A stretch of DNA of 64,000 nucleotides from Sinomicrobium soli. Its GTDB lineage: Bacteria; Bacteroidota; Bacteroidia; Flavobacteriales; Flavobacteriaceae. This document shows, one piece after another, positions 1 to 8,401 of this stretch; position 1 is the first letter of the stretch; each line of letters starts with the position of its first letter. The notes under the pieces were generated by a model. It did not search any database. It saw only the letters and a program-made list of their open reading frames with translations, and was not told the DNA's origin. Made by a program: the position numbers and the translations under genes. The stretch lies in contig NZ_QLNV01000001.1 of assembly GCF_003285545.1 (NCBI RefSeq), positions 62,001 through 126,000 on the forward strand, given 5' to 3'.

Positions 1-128
1 AGCATATCAAAACCTTTCCCAATAAGATCCTGGCCGGCATGTTCGGTTTTGAGGAAATGGCCCGGTACCAGGCTGATGCAGGATCGGAAAATGCCCCGGA
101 TGTGGAATTTGATTTCGGAGCGTCTTAA
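1..128 (+). CDS. LemA family protein, C-terminal end (partial)
   Basis: Only the last 41 codons are in the window, read from base 3 to a TAA at 126-128. The peptide contains ILAGMFGFEEMARYQA, which matches the conserved C-terminal 'P-N-x-I-x-A-x-x-F-G-F' signature of LemA proteins, followed by an acidic tail. LemA proteins have an N-terminal membrane anchor and a helical bundle; their role is unclear. Two TPM-domain genes follow directly, and the LemA-TPM-TPM order is a recurrent bacterial cluster, which supports the call. Confidence 0.85.
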   Translation, partial: HIKTFPNKILAGMFGFEEMARYQADAGSENAPDVEFDFGAS

Positions 129-163
129 TGCTCACGCAGTGAGTAAAACACAGCACTATTACC

Positions 164-604
164 ATGTCTGAAGTAGAAAAATTTTTGACTGCCCGCGAAG
201 AAGAAGAGATCGTAAAAGCCATACAGGAAGCAGAACGCAATACTTCGGGGGAGATTCGTGTACATATCGAAAGAACCTCGGGAAATTCCGAGCCCTACCA
301 GAGGGCTATTGCCGTATTTCACGAATTGGGGATGGACCGGACCGAACTGGCCAACGGGGTTATCGTATATATCGCCGTAGAAGACAGGACATTCGCCATT
401 TACGGGGGCAAAGGGATCAATGATGTGGTGCCTGATGATTTCTGGAACAGTACCAAAGAGGTCATGGCCTCCCGCTTTAAGGACGGACATTACAAACAGG
501 GGCTCGTAGAAGGCATCCTGAAGGCCGGAAACCAGCTCAAACAACACTTCCCCTGGCAGGAAGACGATATCAATGAACTTCCGGATGAAATCTCAAAAGG
601 ATAA
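164..604 (+). CDS. TPM domain protein (cytosolic-type, short)
   Basis: This 146-residue protein has no signal peptide or clear membrane helix. It consists essentially of one TPM (TLP18.3/Psb32/MOLO-1) fold: an opening helix rich in E and K, the strand SGEIRVHIE, a helix containing AIAVFHELGMDRTE, then NGVIVYIAVEDRTFAIYGG and a long C-terminal helix. It lies 35 bp after the LemA stop and 33 bp before a second TPM gene, so the three are probably one operon. The family has been linked to acid-phosphatase activity and membrane-complex assembly in plastids; the bacterial role is not established. Confidence 0.85.
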   Translation: MSEVEKFLTAREEEEIVKAIQEAERNTSGEIRVHIERTSGNSEPYQRAIAVFHELGMDRTELANGVIVYIAVEDRTFAIYGGKGINDVVPDDFWNSTKEVMASRFKDGHYKQGLVEGILKAGNQLKQHFPWQEDDINELPDEISKG

Positions 605-637
605 CCCCTGACAATAATACAAATTGCACGACAGCCC

Positions 638-1426
638 ATGGCATTTCACAGGTTCCTCACTCTTTTTTCTTTTTTACTGATCACCGGATTTTCCGCATCT
701 GTACAGGCGCAGTACCAGATCCCGGACGTTCCGGAAGTACAGACCAGCGTATACGATTACAGCAACCTTTTTTCACCTGTCCAGAAGAAGGCACTGGAAG
801 AGAAGCTCGTCAGGTATTCCGACAGTACTTCCACGCAGATCGTGGTGATCGCCATAGGATCTGCGAAAGGAGAAGACCTCAATTACCTCGGGGCCAACTG
901 GCTGACGGAATGGGGCATAGGACAGAAAGGAAAAGATAATGGCATCCTGATCCTTCTGGCAGAAAAAGACCGCAGGGTAAGTATCCAGAACGGTTACGGC
1001 ATAGAACACCTGCTGACGGATGCATTGAGCAAGCGCATTATCGAACAGGTAATGAAGCCCTATTTTGTCAGGGAGGATTATTACGGCGGACTGGACAAGG
1101 GGACAGATGCCATTTTCGGGGTACTTACCGGGGCGTATGAAGGACAACGGAAAGACGGGCGGCAAAGCGTATCCCCCGGAAGTATACTTTTTATTATCAT
1201 CATGTTTATTGTTCTCGTGGTCATTCTCTCCAGGAGGGGCGGTGGCGGAAGAAACGGCACCGGGAGGTTCAGGGGGCCTGACCTGCTGGACATGATCATC
1301 CTGAGCAGCATGGGCCGGGGAGGCTTCGGAGGAGGCGGATCTTCAGGAGGTGGTTTCGGCGGAGGCTTCGGAGGGGGCTTCGGCGGCGGAATGGGAGGTG
1401 GCGGTGGTGCCAGCGGAAGCTGGTAA
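638..1426 (+). CDS. Secreted/membrane TPM domain protein, YgcG-like
   Basis: The 262-residue protein has a signal peptide (about residues 1-24, ending VQAQ) and a TPM domain (about 35-170, with TQIVVIAIGSAKGEDL and GILILLAEKDRRVSIQNG). One membrane helix follows (about 186-198, ILFIIIMFIVLVVIL). The C-terminus, about residues 200-262, is very rich in glycine and serine, as is usual for YgcG-type proteins. The TPM domain is predicted to face the periplasm. It is the third gene of the LemA-TPM-TPM run. The Gly-rich tail gives a GC-rich, locally repetitive DNA stretch near 1310-1420. Confidence 0.85.
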   Translation: MAFHRFLTLFSFLLITGFSASVQAQYQIPDVPEVQTSVYDYSNLFSPVQKKALEEKLVRYSDSTSTQIVVIAIGSAKGEDLNYLGANWLTEWGIGQKGKDNGILILLAEKDRRVSIQNGYGIEHLLTDALSKRIIEQVMKPYFVREDYYGGLDKGTDAIFGVLTGAYEGQRKDGRQSVSPGSILFIIIMFIVLVVILSRRGGGGRNGTGRFRGPDLLDMIILSSMGRGGFGGGGSSGGGFGGGFGGGFGGGMGGGGGASGSW

Positions 1427-1477
1427 ACGCCTTTATCCTGCCATTGGTCGAACAAAGACAAACACATGCTTCTTCCC

Positions 1478-1507
1478 TTGATATAGCCCCCTTTATTATT
1501 ATCTTTG
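1478..1507 (+). promoter_or_regulatory. Bacteroidota-type promoter (-33 TTG / -7 TATCTTTG)
   Basis: TTG at 1478-1480, a 19-base spacer, and TATCTTTG at 1500-1507 fit the TTG-N19-TAnnTTTG promoter of this phylum exactly. Transcription would begin near 1512-1515, ahead of the phosphatase gene. This rules out the TTG at 1505 as the start codon, because it lies inside the -7 box. Confidence 0.75.
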
Positions 1508-1534
1508 CATAATGTAACACTTAATGCCTGCGCT

Positions 1535-2272
1535 TTGCTAATTTTTACCCGAAAAAAAACGGTTTACCTTAAAGATCTGTTTGAAGAGGATCATGTGGAT
1601 ATGCATTCGCATCTCTTACCCGGAATTGACGACGGGGCCAAAACCACCGAAGACACCGTGAAACTTATCGATGGTTTTAAAGAACTCGGTATCCGGCACA
1701 TCATTACCACCCCTCATATCATACAGGGGGTATGGCCCAATACCTCCGGTATCATCAGAGAGAAGGAACAGGAAATCCGTCCTCATGCCGAAAGACAGGT
1801 ATCTTCTTTCAGGGCCGCAGCAGAATATCTTATGGATGAATCGTTCAGGGAGCTGGTCCGGGAAAGGGACATCCTTTGCCTTAAAGACAAATATGTATTG
1901 GTGGAGATGTCGTATATCAGTCCGCCCATATCCCTTTTCGACATTCTTTTCGACCTGCAGGTAGCGGGATACACCCCGGTACTGGCCCATCCGGAACGCT
2001 ATCTCTTCTATCACGAGAACTTCGACATGTACGCCAAACTGAAAAAGGCGGGATGCCTGTTACAGCTCAACCTCTTATCGCTGTCGTCCTACTACGGGCG
2101 GGAAGTACACAAAACAGCGATGAAACTGCTACGGGAAGGCCTGCTTGACTTTGTCGGGACCGATGCCCATAACAGCAGGCATATCGAATACCTGAAGCGG
2201 AAATTCAGGATAGAGGCCCCGGAAATATTACGGGAACTCATAAGCAACAACAAGGCCGTTTTCGCACCCTGA
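1535..2272 (+). CDS. PHP-family tyrosine-protein phosphatase (CpsB/YwqE type)
   Basis: The PHP metal-dependent phosphatase fold is clear from HSHLLPGIDDGAKT near the N-terminus, TPHI, the HPERY motif and GTDAHNS near the C-terminus, which supply the metal-binding His and Asp residues. These enzymes dephosphorylate tyrosine kinases that control export of capsular or exopolysaccharide. The frame opens further upstream, but those bases hold the promoter. TTG at 1535 gives M-L-I-F-T-R-K-K, which resembles the family N-terminus; ATG at 1601 would cut into the HSH motif region. No polysaccharide kinase or export gene is adjacent. Confidence 0.85.
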   Translation: MLIFTRKKTVYLKDLFEEDHVDMHSHLLPGIDDGAKTTEDTVKLIDGFKELGIRHIITTPHIIQGVWPNTSGIIREKEQEIRPHAERQVSSFRAAAEYLMDESFRELVRERDILCLKDKYVLVEMSYISPPISLFDILFDLQVAGYTPVLAHPERYLFYHENFDMYAKLKKAGCLLQLNLLSLSSYYGREVHKTAMKLLREGLLDFVGTDAHNSRHIEYLKRKFRIEAPEILRELISNNKAVFAP

Positions 2273-2373
2273 CATCTGGTTGGTTATTTGCTTATTTAGC
2301 AGGAGATTCTCCCCTTCCAGCCGGCAGGCCGGGCTTCGCTCAGAATGACAATGACTCATTCAAACGAACTACG

Positions 2374-2429
2374 AACTAAGAACTAACAACTAAGAACTAA
2401 GAACTAAGAACTAAGAACTAAGAACTAAA
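2374..2429. repeat. Heptamer tandem repeat (AACTAAG)n
   Basis: About eight tandem copies of AACTAAG, one being AACTAAC, lie in the gap between the convergent phosphatase and OmpH genes. Related words occur in other gaps of the window (about 14034-14090 and 53640-53672), so this may be a dispersed intergenic family rather than a unique microsatellite. Confidence 0.8.
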
Positions 2430-2452
2430 GGCACTCCGAACGAAGGCCAAAT

Positions 2453-2480
2453 AAAAAACCCGGAAGCAAAACTTCCGGGC
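2453..2480 (-). terminator. Rho-independent terminator of the OmpH genes
   Basis: An 8-bp perfect stem, CCCGGAAG (2459-2466) with CTTCCGGG (2472-2479), has a 5-base loop. The A-run at 2453-2458 is a U-tract when read on the minus strand. It lies about 40 bases past the stop of the downstream OmpH gene. Confidence 0.85.
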
Positions 2481-2517
2481 CAATTAAACCTTTATACATT
2501 TTCAGGTTCTGCTCCTG

Positions 2518-3027
2518 TTAAAATCCGAGCTCTGTTTTGACATCTGCCATGATATCCTTACCATCTGCAAGCAGGATTCCCGATCCCGGGGAAGCATCCA
2601 GCACATACTGGAATCCCTGTGCTTTTCCTACTTTCTGGATAGCAGCCTGGGCCTTTTCAAGAATAGGCTGGATCAGTTCCATCTGTTTTTTCTGCAATTC
2701 CTGCTCGGCAGCCTGACGGGCCTGCATGATATTGTTCTGCATGGTCTGTACCTCCTGAGCCCTCTTCTGGTTCTCGTCTTCTGTTTTTCCTGCGGCTTCG
2801 CTTTCGTAAAGTTTGATTTTATTTTGCAATTCCTGTCCGGAACTCTGCAAGTCTGAAGAATACTGCTTTTCCAGTTTTTCCAATTCTGCCCTAGCCGCTT
2901 TCATCTCCGGCATATCCTCCATTAATTGCTGCACATTGATGTGGGCAACTTTGCTCTGTGCATTCGCAAAACTAACCGTTCCTACAGCTAATACAAAAGC
3001 AATGGCTAACGTTTTCAATTGTTTCAT
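2518..3027 (-). CDS. OmpH/Skp family periplasmic chaperone (short copy)
   Basis: This 169-residue protein has a signal peptide (residues 1-23, ending ANAQ) followed by SKVAHINVQQLMEDMPEM, the typical OmpH start. A long charged coiled coil (about 40-130) forms the Skp tentacle, and the protein ends with QYVLDASPGSGILLADGKDI, the small trimerisation beta region. Skp binds unfolded outer-membrane proteins in the periplasm and delivers them to BamA, encoded just upstream. Length is normal for the family. It is the last gene of a BamA-OmpH-OmpH run and is followed by a terminator. Confidence 0.93.
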   Translation of the reverse strand: MKQLKTLAIAFVLAVGTVSFANAQSKVAHINVQQLMEDMPEMKAARAELEKLEKQYSSDLQSSGQELQNKIKLYESEAAGKTEDENQKRAQEVQTMQNNIMQARQAAEQELQKKQMELIQPILEKAQAAIQKVGKAQGFQYVLDASPGSGILLADGKDIMADVKTELGF

Positions 3028-3055
3028 AATTTCGAAAATAATAAATGTTTAAGTG

Positions 3056-3877
3056 TTAATTGTTATCGTTATTGTTCTTTTCCTTTTCGCGTTCTTCCCT
3101 TTTTTGCTGCCGTTCTTCTTCCCTGGCCTTCATGTAGGCCTCCCGCTCTTCGAGTATCTGCTGCCTGCGCTCTTCAAACTCCCGTTTGCGCTCTTCCCGT
3201 TCCCTGATACGCTGCTGCCGTTTCTCTTCCATCAACCTTGCGCGCTCTTCCCTTTCGGTTTCCGCGCTTTCTCTCTGCGCTTTTCGCTCCGGGTCTACCT
3301 CCCTGTTCACGTCTTCAAACTTGTTCTTCGCACTTCCCGTACGGTGTTCTTCCGTGACCCTGGTCCGGTCTATGCTTCTCAAAACCTGGTCGCTAATATC
3401 GTGTTTTTTATCGGAATACAACATCACCACATCGGCAGACCTGTCAAAAACAAAATCGTAGGACCTTCTCGAAGCGATATCCTGCACGGCATTAAAAACC
3501 CGGTCCTGTACCGGTTTTACCAGTAACCGCTTCTGCCGTACCATATCACCTTCCGGGCCGAACCTGCCCTGCTGATACTGCAACAGTTCTTCTTCAGATA
3601 TCCTGATCTCTTCTTCCCGTTCCTCTATCAGCTCCCTGGTAAGCAGTACTTTTTCCGCTTCCAGTTCCTTTTTCATGGTTTCTATGGCATTTTTTTTCTG
3701 TTCTACCTCAAGCTTCCATTTTTCCACCCGTGCCTCAAGCTGCGAGCTGGCTTCCTGGTATTCCTGTACGTTCTCCAGGATATATTCCATGTCCACGTAT
3801 GCTATCCTCACTCCTCTCTGACCATATGCGGCCCATAAAGAGGCCAGAAACAATACCGAAAGAACTTTAGCCTTCAT
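3056..3877 (-). CDS. OmpH/Skp family protein with long charged C-terminal tail
   Basis: The 273-residue protein has a signal peptide (about 1-19) and an OmpH core (about 20-165: RIAYVDMEYILENVQEY, coiled coil, then YDFVFDRSADVVMLYSDKKHDIS). About 80 further residues (about 190-273) consist almost only of E, R, K and Q. That tail is predicted to be one uninterrupted charged helix and makes the protein about 100 residues longer than Skp. Tandem OmpH genes after bamA are normal in flavobacteria. It lies 28 bases upstream of the shorter OmpH gene. Confidence 0.9.
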   Translation of the reverse strand: MKAKVLSVLFLASLWAAYGQRGVRIAYVDMEYILENVQEYQEASSQLEARVEKWKLEVEQKKNAIETMKKELEAEKVLLTRELIEEREEEIRISEEELLQYQQGRFGPEGDMVRQKRLLVKPVQDRVFNAVQDIASRRSYDFVFDRSADVVMLYSDKKHDISDQVLRSIDRTRVTEEHRTGSAKNKFEDVNREVDPERKAQRESAETEREERARLMEEKRQQRIREREERKREFEERRQQILEEREAYMKAREEERQQKREEREKEKNNNDNN

Positions 3878-4112
3878 GAGTTGCTGTTGTTTAAAATTTC
3901 GCCTGAAATTAACAATTTTTTCAGCAAACCCCGGCCATTATTTCCATATATATTTTTCAGGTAACGGGTATTGTCCAAAAATTACCCGGCCAATCATCCT
4001 CATACTTTCCCTGTGAAAAAGCATTTTCCCTGTTATCTTTTCTTTTTCTCTTTCATACCGGGACTTCATCCCTTCCATCGGCAAACACTACACAGAAAAT
4101 ATCATGCCAAAC

Positions 4113-6662
4113 TCAGAATTGCTGTCCTATAATAAAGTGGGTTTCCCATCCGTTCTTCTGTCCGGTGCCGTCCACAGAATCGAAACCGTGACCGAAATCT
4201 ATTCCGAGCAGACCAAATGCAGGCATAAAGATACGCAGTCCGAATCCTGCCGACCGCTTGAGCTGGAAAGGATTGTATTCCTTAAAATCGGTATAGGCAG
4301 CACCACCCTCGGCAAATATAAGCCCGTAAATGGAGGCTGCGGGTTTCAGGGTAAGCGGATATCTCAGTTCAAGAGAGAACTTGTTATAGATCGTAGATCC
4401 TATATTCGGAGATAATGACTGGTTGGGATATCCCCGCAATTGTATGGTTTCCCTGCTGTCCAGCGTATAGTTTGCCATTCCGTCGCCTCCGAGATAGAAC
4501 CGTTCAAAAGGCACTACCCCCCTGTCGCTGTTGTACGCCCCGAGGTAACCGAAATTGGCCGATGTTTTGAGCACCAGGTCTCCTACCAGCCTGTTGTACC
4601 ATTCCCCGTCGAACTTGATCTTGTAGAATTCCAGCCACTTGATCTTTTCCTGTTCTATTTTTTCATCATCGGGCACTATATTTCCATCCTCATCTTCTGT
4701 CTGGAATTCCGGTTTATCGCCAAGGTTTGCGTAATCCACTCCGTCAAACAGGGAATACGGCGGGGTCAGCCTCGCCGAGATGGTAAACCGCGAACCGGTA
4801 CGGGGATATATGAGTTTCGGGAACCTGTTATCCCTCGAAAGCGCAATGGTATATGCGATATTCCTGGCAAACCCGGTACTTCCGAACCTGAAAAGCCCGA
4901 TCGGGTAGTTCTCCAGGTCGTAATACTGGAAGCTCAGTGAGTGGGAAAGACTGAAATAGTCGTCAGGCACTTCGAGCCTCTTGGCCAGCCCCAGTGTAAA
5001 ACTGGTGATATAAAACCGCTGGCTCTTGTCGGGCCTTCCGGTTCTCCAGTCGTAGTAGAACTGCCGGCTATGCGACAGGGAAGCCGAGAACTGTGTCGGT
5101 TTCTTTCCTCCCATCCAGGGTTCGGCAAACGAAAAACTATAGGTCTGGTAGAAACGGCTGGCCTGCAATCTCAGTGCCAGCGTCTGCCCGTCTCCCATGG
5201 GTACGGGTTTATATGCATCTTTCTTGAACAGGTCCTTGATGGCAAAATTGCTGAACGAAAGCCCCAGCGTACCGATAAATCCGCCGCCGCCGTATCCTCC
5301 CTGTAACTCGATCTGGCTCGATCCCTTTTCGGTAAGGCCGTATTCGATATCCACCGTACCGGCATTAGGATCGGCATTCTTGATATCCGGGACCACCGCT
5401 TCCTGGTCAAAATACCCCAGACCACCGAGTTCCCGTATGGTACGGATCACGTTTTCCTTACTGTACTTCTCTCCCGGCCGCGTACGGATCTCCCGGTAGA
5501 TCACATGGTCATTGGTCTTATCGTTCCCCGAAACCCTGACATCGTTAAAATACGCCAGTTTTCCTTCACGGATACGGATCTCGAAATCAATAGTATCGTT
5601 CTTGGCCGATATTTCCACGGGAGTAATGGTTGAGAACAGGTAACCGTTGTTCTGATACTGGTTGGTGATATCATCTCCATCGGGTTTGGTCTCGTCCTGG
5701 ATACGTTGTCTCAGGAGCACCCCGTTATAGGTGTCCCCGGGCTGTATACCCAGCAGGGAAGCCAGCTGCCGATCGGAATAGACCGTATTCCCCACAAAAT
5801 CGATACTTCCGAAATAGTATTTATCCCCTTCCTCCAGGTCGATATTGATACTGATATTCTTCGATTTGTCATCGATAACCGTATCCAGAATGATCCTGGC
5901 ATCGCGGTATCCTCTTTCCTTATACTTATCTATAACCGAGGTGAGGTCGGTCTTGTAATCTTCAGGAATAAATTTCGATTTTTTCCAGAAGCGCCCGAAC
6001 ATCTTTCTCTTGGTATTCTTCATGGCCTTGCGAAGGGTCTTGTCTTTCAGGGCTTCGTTACCCTCAAATACGATATCCCTGACCTTGACCTTTTCTCCCC
6101 GGTCTATATTCACCTGCATTTTGACTGCATTGACTGCCGAGGTATCGGGGGCGGTTATAATATTGGCCTTCGCGTGCAGAAAACCCTGTTTCTTGTATTT
6201 GTTAACCAGAAAGTTCCTGGTATTGGTGATAAAACTTTCGGTAACCCGTTTTCCTTTCTTGATATCGGCCTCCTTCAGTACGGCTTCCCCTTTTTTCTTC
6301 TTTATCCCTTCCACCTTTACCGAAGAGAGGGTAGGCACTTCCTTGATATCCAGTATCAGAAAGACCTGATCGCCCTCAACGCGGTCGATATAAAAATTCA
6401 CATCGCTGAACAACTCCAGTTTCCACAGTTTCTTGATCACTTCCGAGACCTGCTCTCCGGGAATGGTGATCTCCTGCCCTACACGCAGACCGCTGTAGGT
6501 AACCACGGTTTGCTTGTTATAGCTTTTTACCCCGGTAACTTCCACGCCTCCGAGGATATAGTTTTTCCCTTTGTCGAACTTGATCTCCTGCGCCCTGAGT
6601 GCAGTATTATTAGAAAGAAGTACAAAAAATATGGTTATCGCTCCAAAATATATATTGCGCAT
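4113..6662 (-). CDS. bamA: Outer membrane protein assembly factor BamA
   Basis: The protein has a signal peptide, five POTRA repeats (about residues 30-430, e.g. GGVEVTGVKSYNKQTV and VRDIVFEGNEALKDKTLRKA) and a 16-strand Omp85 barrel. The barrel carries the family hallmark RGYPNQSL near residue 740 and ends in an aromatic residue (IIGQQF). BamA folds and inserts outer-membrane barrel proteins. The frame is open 12 codons further, inside uppS. ATG at 6662 is preferred because it directly follows the uppS stop by one base and starts a proper signal peptide (MRNIYFGAITIFFVLL). Confidence 0.96.
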   Translation of the reverse strand: MRNIYFGAITIFFVLLSNNTALRAQEIKFDKGKNYILGGVEVTGVKSYNKQTVVTYSGLRVGQEITIPGEQVSEVIKKLWKLELFSDVNFYIDRVEGDQVFLILDIKEVPTLSSVKVEGIKKKKGEAVLKEADIKKGKRVTESFITNTRNFLVNKYKKQGFLHAKANIITAPDTSAVNAVKMQVNIDRGEKVKVRDIVFEGNEALKDKTLRKAMKNTKRKMFGRFWKKSKFIPEDYKTDLTSVIDKYKERGYRDARIILDTVIDDKSKNISINIDLEEGDKYYFGSIDFVGNTVYSDRQLASLLGIQPGDTYNGVLLRQRIQDETKPDGDDITNQYQNNGYLFSTITPVEISAKNDTIDFEIRIREGKLAYFNDVRVSGNDKTNDHVIYREIRTRPGEKYSKENVIRTIRELGGLGYFDQEAVVPDIKNADPNAGTVDIEYGLTEKGSSQIELQGGYGGGGFIGTLGLSFSNFAIKDLFKKDAYKPVPMGDGQTLALRLQASRFYQTYSFSFAEPWMGGKKPTQFSASLSHSRQFYYDWRTGRPDKSQRFYITSFTLGLAKRLEVPDDYFSLSHSLSFQYYDLENYPIGLFRFGSTGFARNIAYTIALSRDNRFPKLIYPRTGSRFTISARLTPPYSLFDGVDYANLGDKPEFQTEDEDGNIVPDDEKIEQEKIKWLEFYKIKFDGEWYNRLVGDLVLKTSANFGYLGAYNSDRGVVPFERFYLGGDGMANYTLDSRETIQLRGYPNQSLSPNIGSTIYNKFSLELRYPLTLKPAASIYGLIFAEGGAAYTDFKEYNPFQLKRSAGFGLRIFMPAFGLLGIDFGHGFDSVDGTGQKNGWETHFIIGQQF

Positions 6663-6663
6663 G

Positions 6664-7413
6664 CTATATTTCGTTAAGTTGTTCGCTTGTTTTTCCAAAT
6701 CTACGTTCCCTGTTCTGATAGTTTAGAATTGCTTCATACAGTTTTTCCTTATTAAAATCGGGCCAGAGGGTTTCGGTAAAATAAAGCTCGGCATAGGCTA
6801 TCTGCCAGAGCATGAAATTGCTGATTCTCAGCTCCCCGCTGGTACGTATCAACAGGTCTACATCGGGTAGATCCTGCGTGTAAAGATGCTCATTTATAAC
6901 TGATTCGTCAATATCTTCTACAGAAATTATATTATTTTTAACTTTAGTCCCTATGGCTTTTACCGCATGGGCAATCTCGTCCCTCGAACCGTAACTCAGT
7001 GCCAGGGTGAGGGTCATACGGCTGTTGTTACGGGTCTTTTCGATCACCTCTGCCAGCTTTTTGGATACGGTACGGGGCAGAAGGTCCATACACCCTATGG
7101 CATTGAGCCTGATATCATTTTTGTTAAGGGTTTTAAGTTCTTTCCCCAGTGAAGTAATCAGCAGTTTCATCAAAGTCTCCACTTCGAGCTTCGGGCGTTT
7201 CCAGTTCTCGGTAGAAAACGCATACAGGGTAAGGTGTTTCACCCCCAGTTCTGCGCAGCCTTCTACAACTTCCCGCACAGATTTCGCGCCCTTTTCGTGC
7301 CCGAACACCCGCAATTTCCCGCGTTGCTTTGCCCATCGTCCGTTACCGTCCATGATAATGGCTATATGTGCCGGCAATCGCTGCTTGTCTATTTCGTCTT
7401 TTACAGTATCCAT
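6664..7413 (-). CDS. uppS: Isoprenyl transferase (undecaprenyl diphosphate synthase)
   Basis: The 249-residue protein is a textbook cis-prenyltransferase. HIAIIMDGNGRWAKQRG holds the catalytic Asp and phosphate-binding residues, then come FSTENWKRP, LALSYGSRDEI, and DLLIRTSGELRISNF with ELYFTETLWPDF. It makes the C55 lipid carrier for peptidoglycan and polysaccharide export in the cytoplasm. Its TAG stop is one base before the bamA start, so the two are probably translationally coupled. Confidence 0.97.
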   Translation of the reverse strand: MDTVKDEIDKQRLPAHIAIIMDGNGRWAKQRGKLRVFGHEKGAKSVREVVEGCAELGVKHLTLYAFSTENWKRPKLEVETLMKLLITSLGKELKTLNKNDIRLNAIGCMDLLPRTVSKKLAEVIEKTRNNSRMTLTLALSYGSRDEIAHAVKAIGTKVKNNIISVEDIDESVINEHLYTQDLPDVDLLIRTSGELRISNFMLWQIAYAELYFTETLWPDFNKEKLYEAILNYQNRERRFGKTSEQLNEI

Positions 7414-7476
7414 TAATCTATTTCGTCAAAGGAAAAACAACTCTTTCCTCTTGATGTCACGTATGGCAAACCCGCT

Positions 7477-8217
7477 TTAATCATAACAATAATTACAGGG
7501 CCTTTTTCCGAAAGTATACGTCAGGGTGATCCCGCTGAACACATACCAGTCGTTGGTGTTATAACTGCCGAAAACCCTGTAATCACCCGCTTCCGGCTCC
7601 TTCTCGGGATAACTCCCGTCTATATCATTGGCCAGGCTATACCTCACTATAACCTCAGCCCCGAGGATCAGGTTGGGCAACACCTCACCCTTGACTCCCA
7701 GTCCGAAAGGAAATGCCAGGGTTGTCCGTCTTTTCTGGGGCCGCAACTGCTCCGTGCTCTGCTCCAGATACCACATCCGGTAATTCAACCCCGCTACCCC
7801 CGCATAAATGTAGGGGGTAAACGGCCTGTGCAGGGAATGGAGGTCGAACTCCCAGAAATTAAACTCTATCCCCAGGGATGCCTCCAGTATTTTATTGGAG
7901 AACGCATATCCTCTCGCTTCCCGTGCCTGATCGCCGGAGTCGGTGTCATCGGCATGCAATTTCGTATAAGACAGCATCGCCCTGTACGAATACCGCGAAC
8001 TTTTATTCCATTTATATATACCTCCCAAAGCCAGTTCGTTGGGGTTGATGTAATTGGTCTTCCCCACATCCCCTATAAAATTACTCCCGCCGAGAAACAC
8101 CCCCAGTTCATGGATCTGGGCAGTACCGGCACAGCATAAAAACAGGAAAAAGACCGTCGTAATCCCTTTTCCGCATGCTTTCAAAAGTTTGCAAATATAA
8201 TAATTATGATTGCTCAT
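7477..8217 (-). CDS. DUF6089 family outer-membrane beta-barrel protein
   Basis: The 246-residue secreted protein has a signal peptide (about 1-34, ending GTAQ). IHELGVFLGGSNFIGDVGKTNYINPNELA follows, then alternating aromatic beta strands and a C-terminal FSGITLTYTFGKRPCNYCYD. It resembles the DUF6089 family that sits next to uppS and bamA across flavobacteria. It is probably a small envelope barrel; the function is unknown. The two Cys residues in the C-terminal CNYC are notable. Confidence 0.85.
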   Translation of the reverse strand: MSNHNYYICKLLKACGKGITTVFFLFLCCAGTAQIHELGVFLGGSNFIGDVGKTNYINPNELALGGIYKWNKSSRYSYRAMLSYTKLHADDTDSGDQAREARGYAFSNKILEASLGIEFNFWEFDLHSLHRPFTPYIYAGVAGLNYRMWYLEQSTEQLRPQKRRTTLAFPFGLGVKGEVLPNLILGAEVIVRYSLANDIDGSYPEKEPEAGDYRVFGSYNTNDWYVFSGITLTYTFGKRPCNYCYD

Positions 8218-8401
8218 GGGTAATTTCCTTTGAATTAGTATGCTTAATCAACAGATTTAAAGGTTTTTTATTGTTCAATAACTGCCCCGGCACCCCTGTG
8301 CCACCGTATTCCCAACCCTGCTATTGCTAAAAAAAACACACTCGTTTCAAGTTACAGGTTACCTTCAACCTGCTAACTTCATGCTTCGTGTTTGCAACAT
8401 T

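Noticed and set aside
1081-1467. Proline-rich minus-strand frame opposite the TPM gene
   Set aside because: It is the shadow of the glycine-rich tail of the real plus-strand gene.
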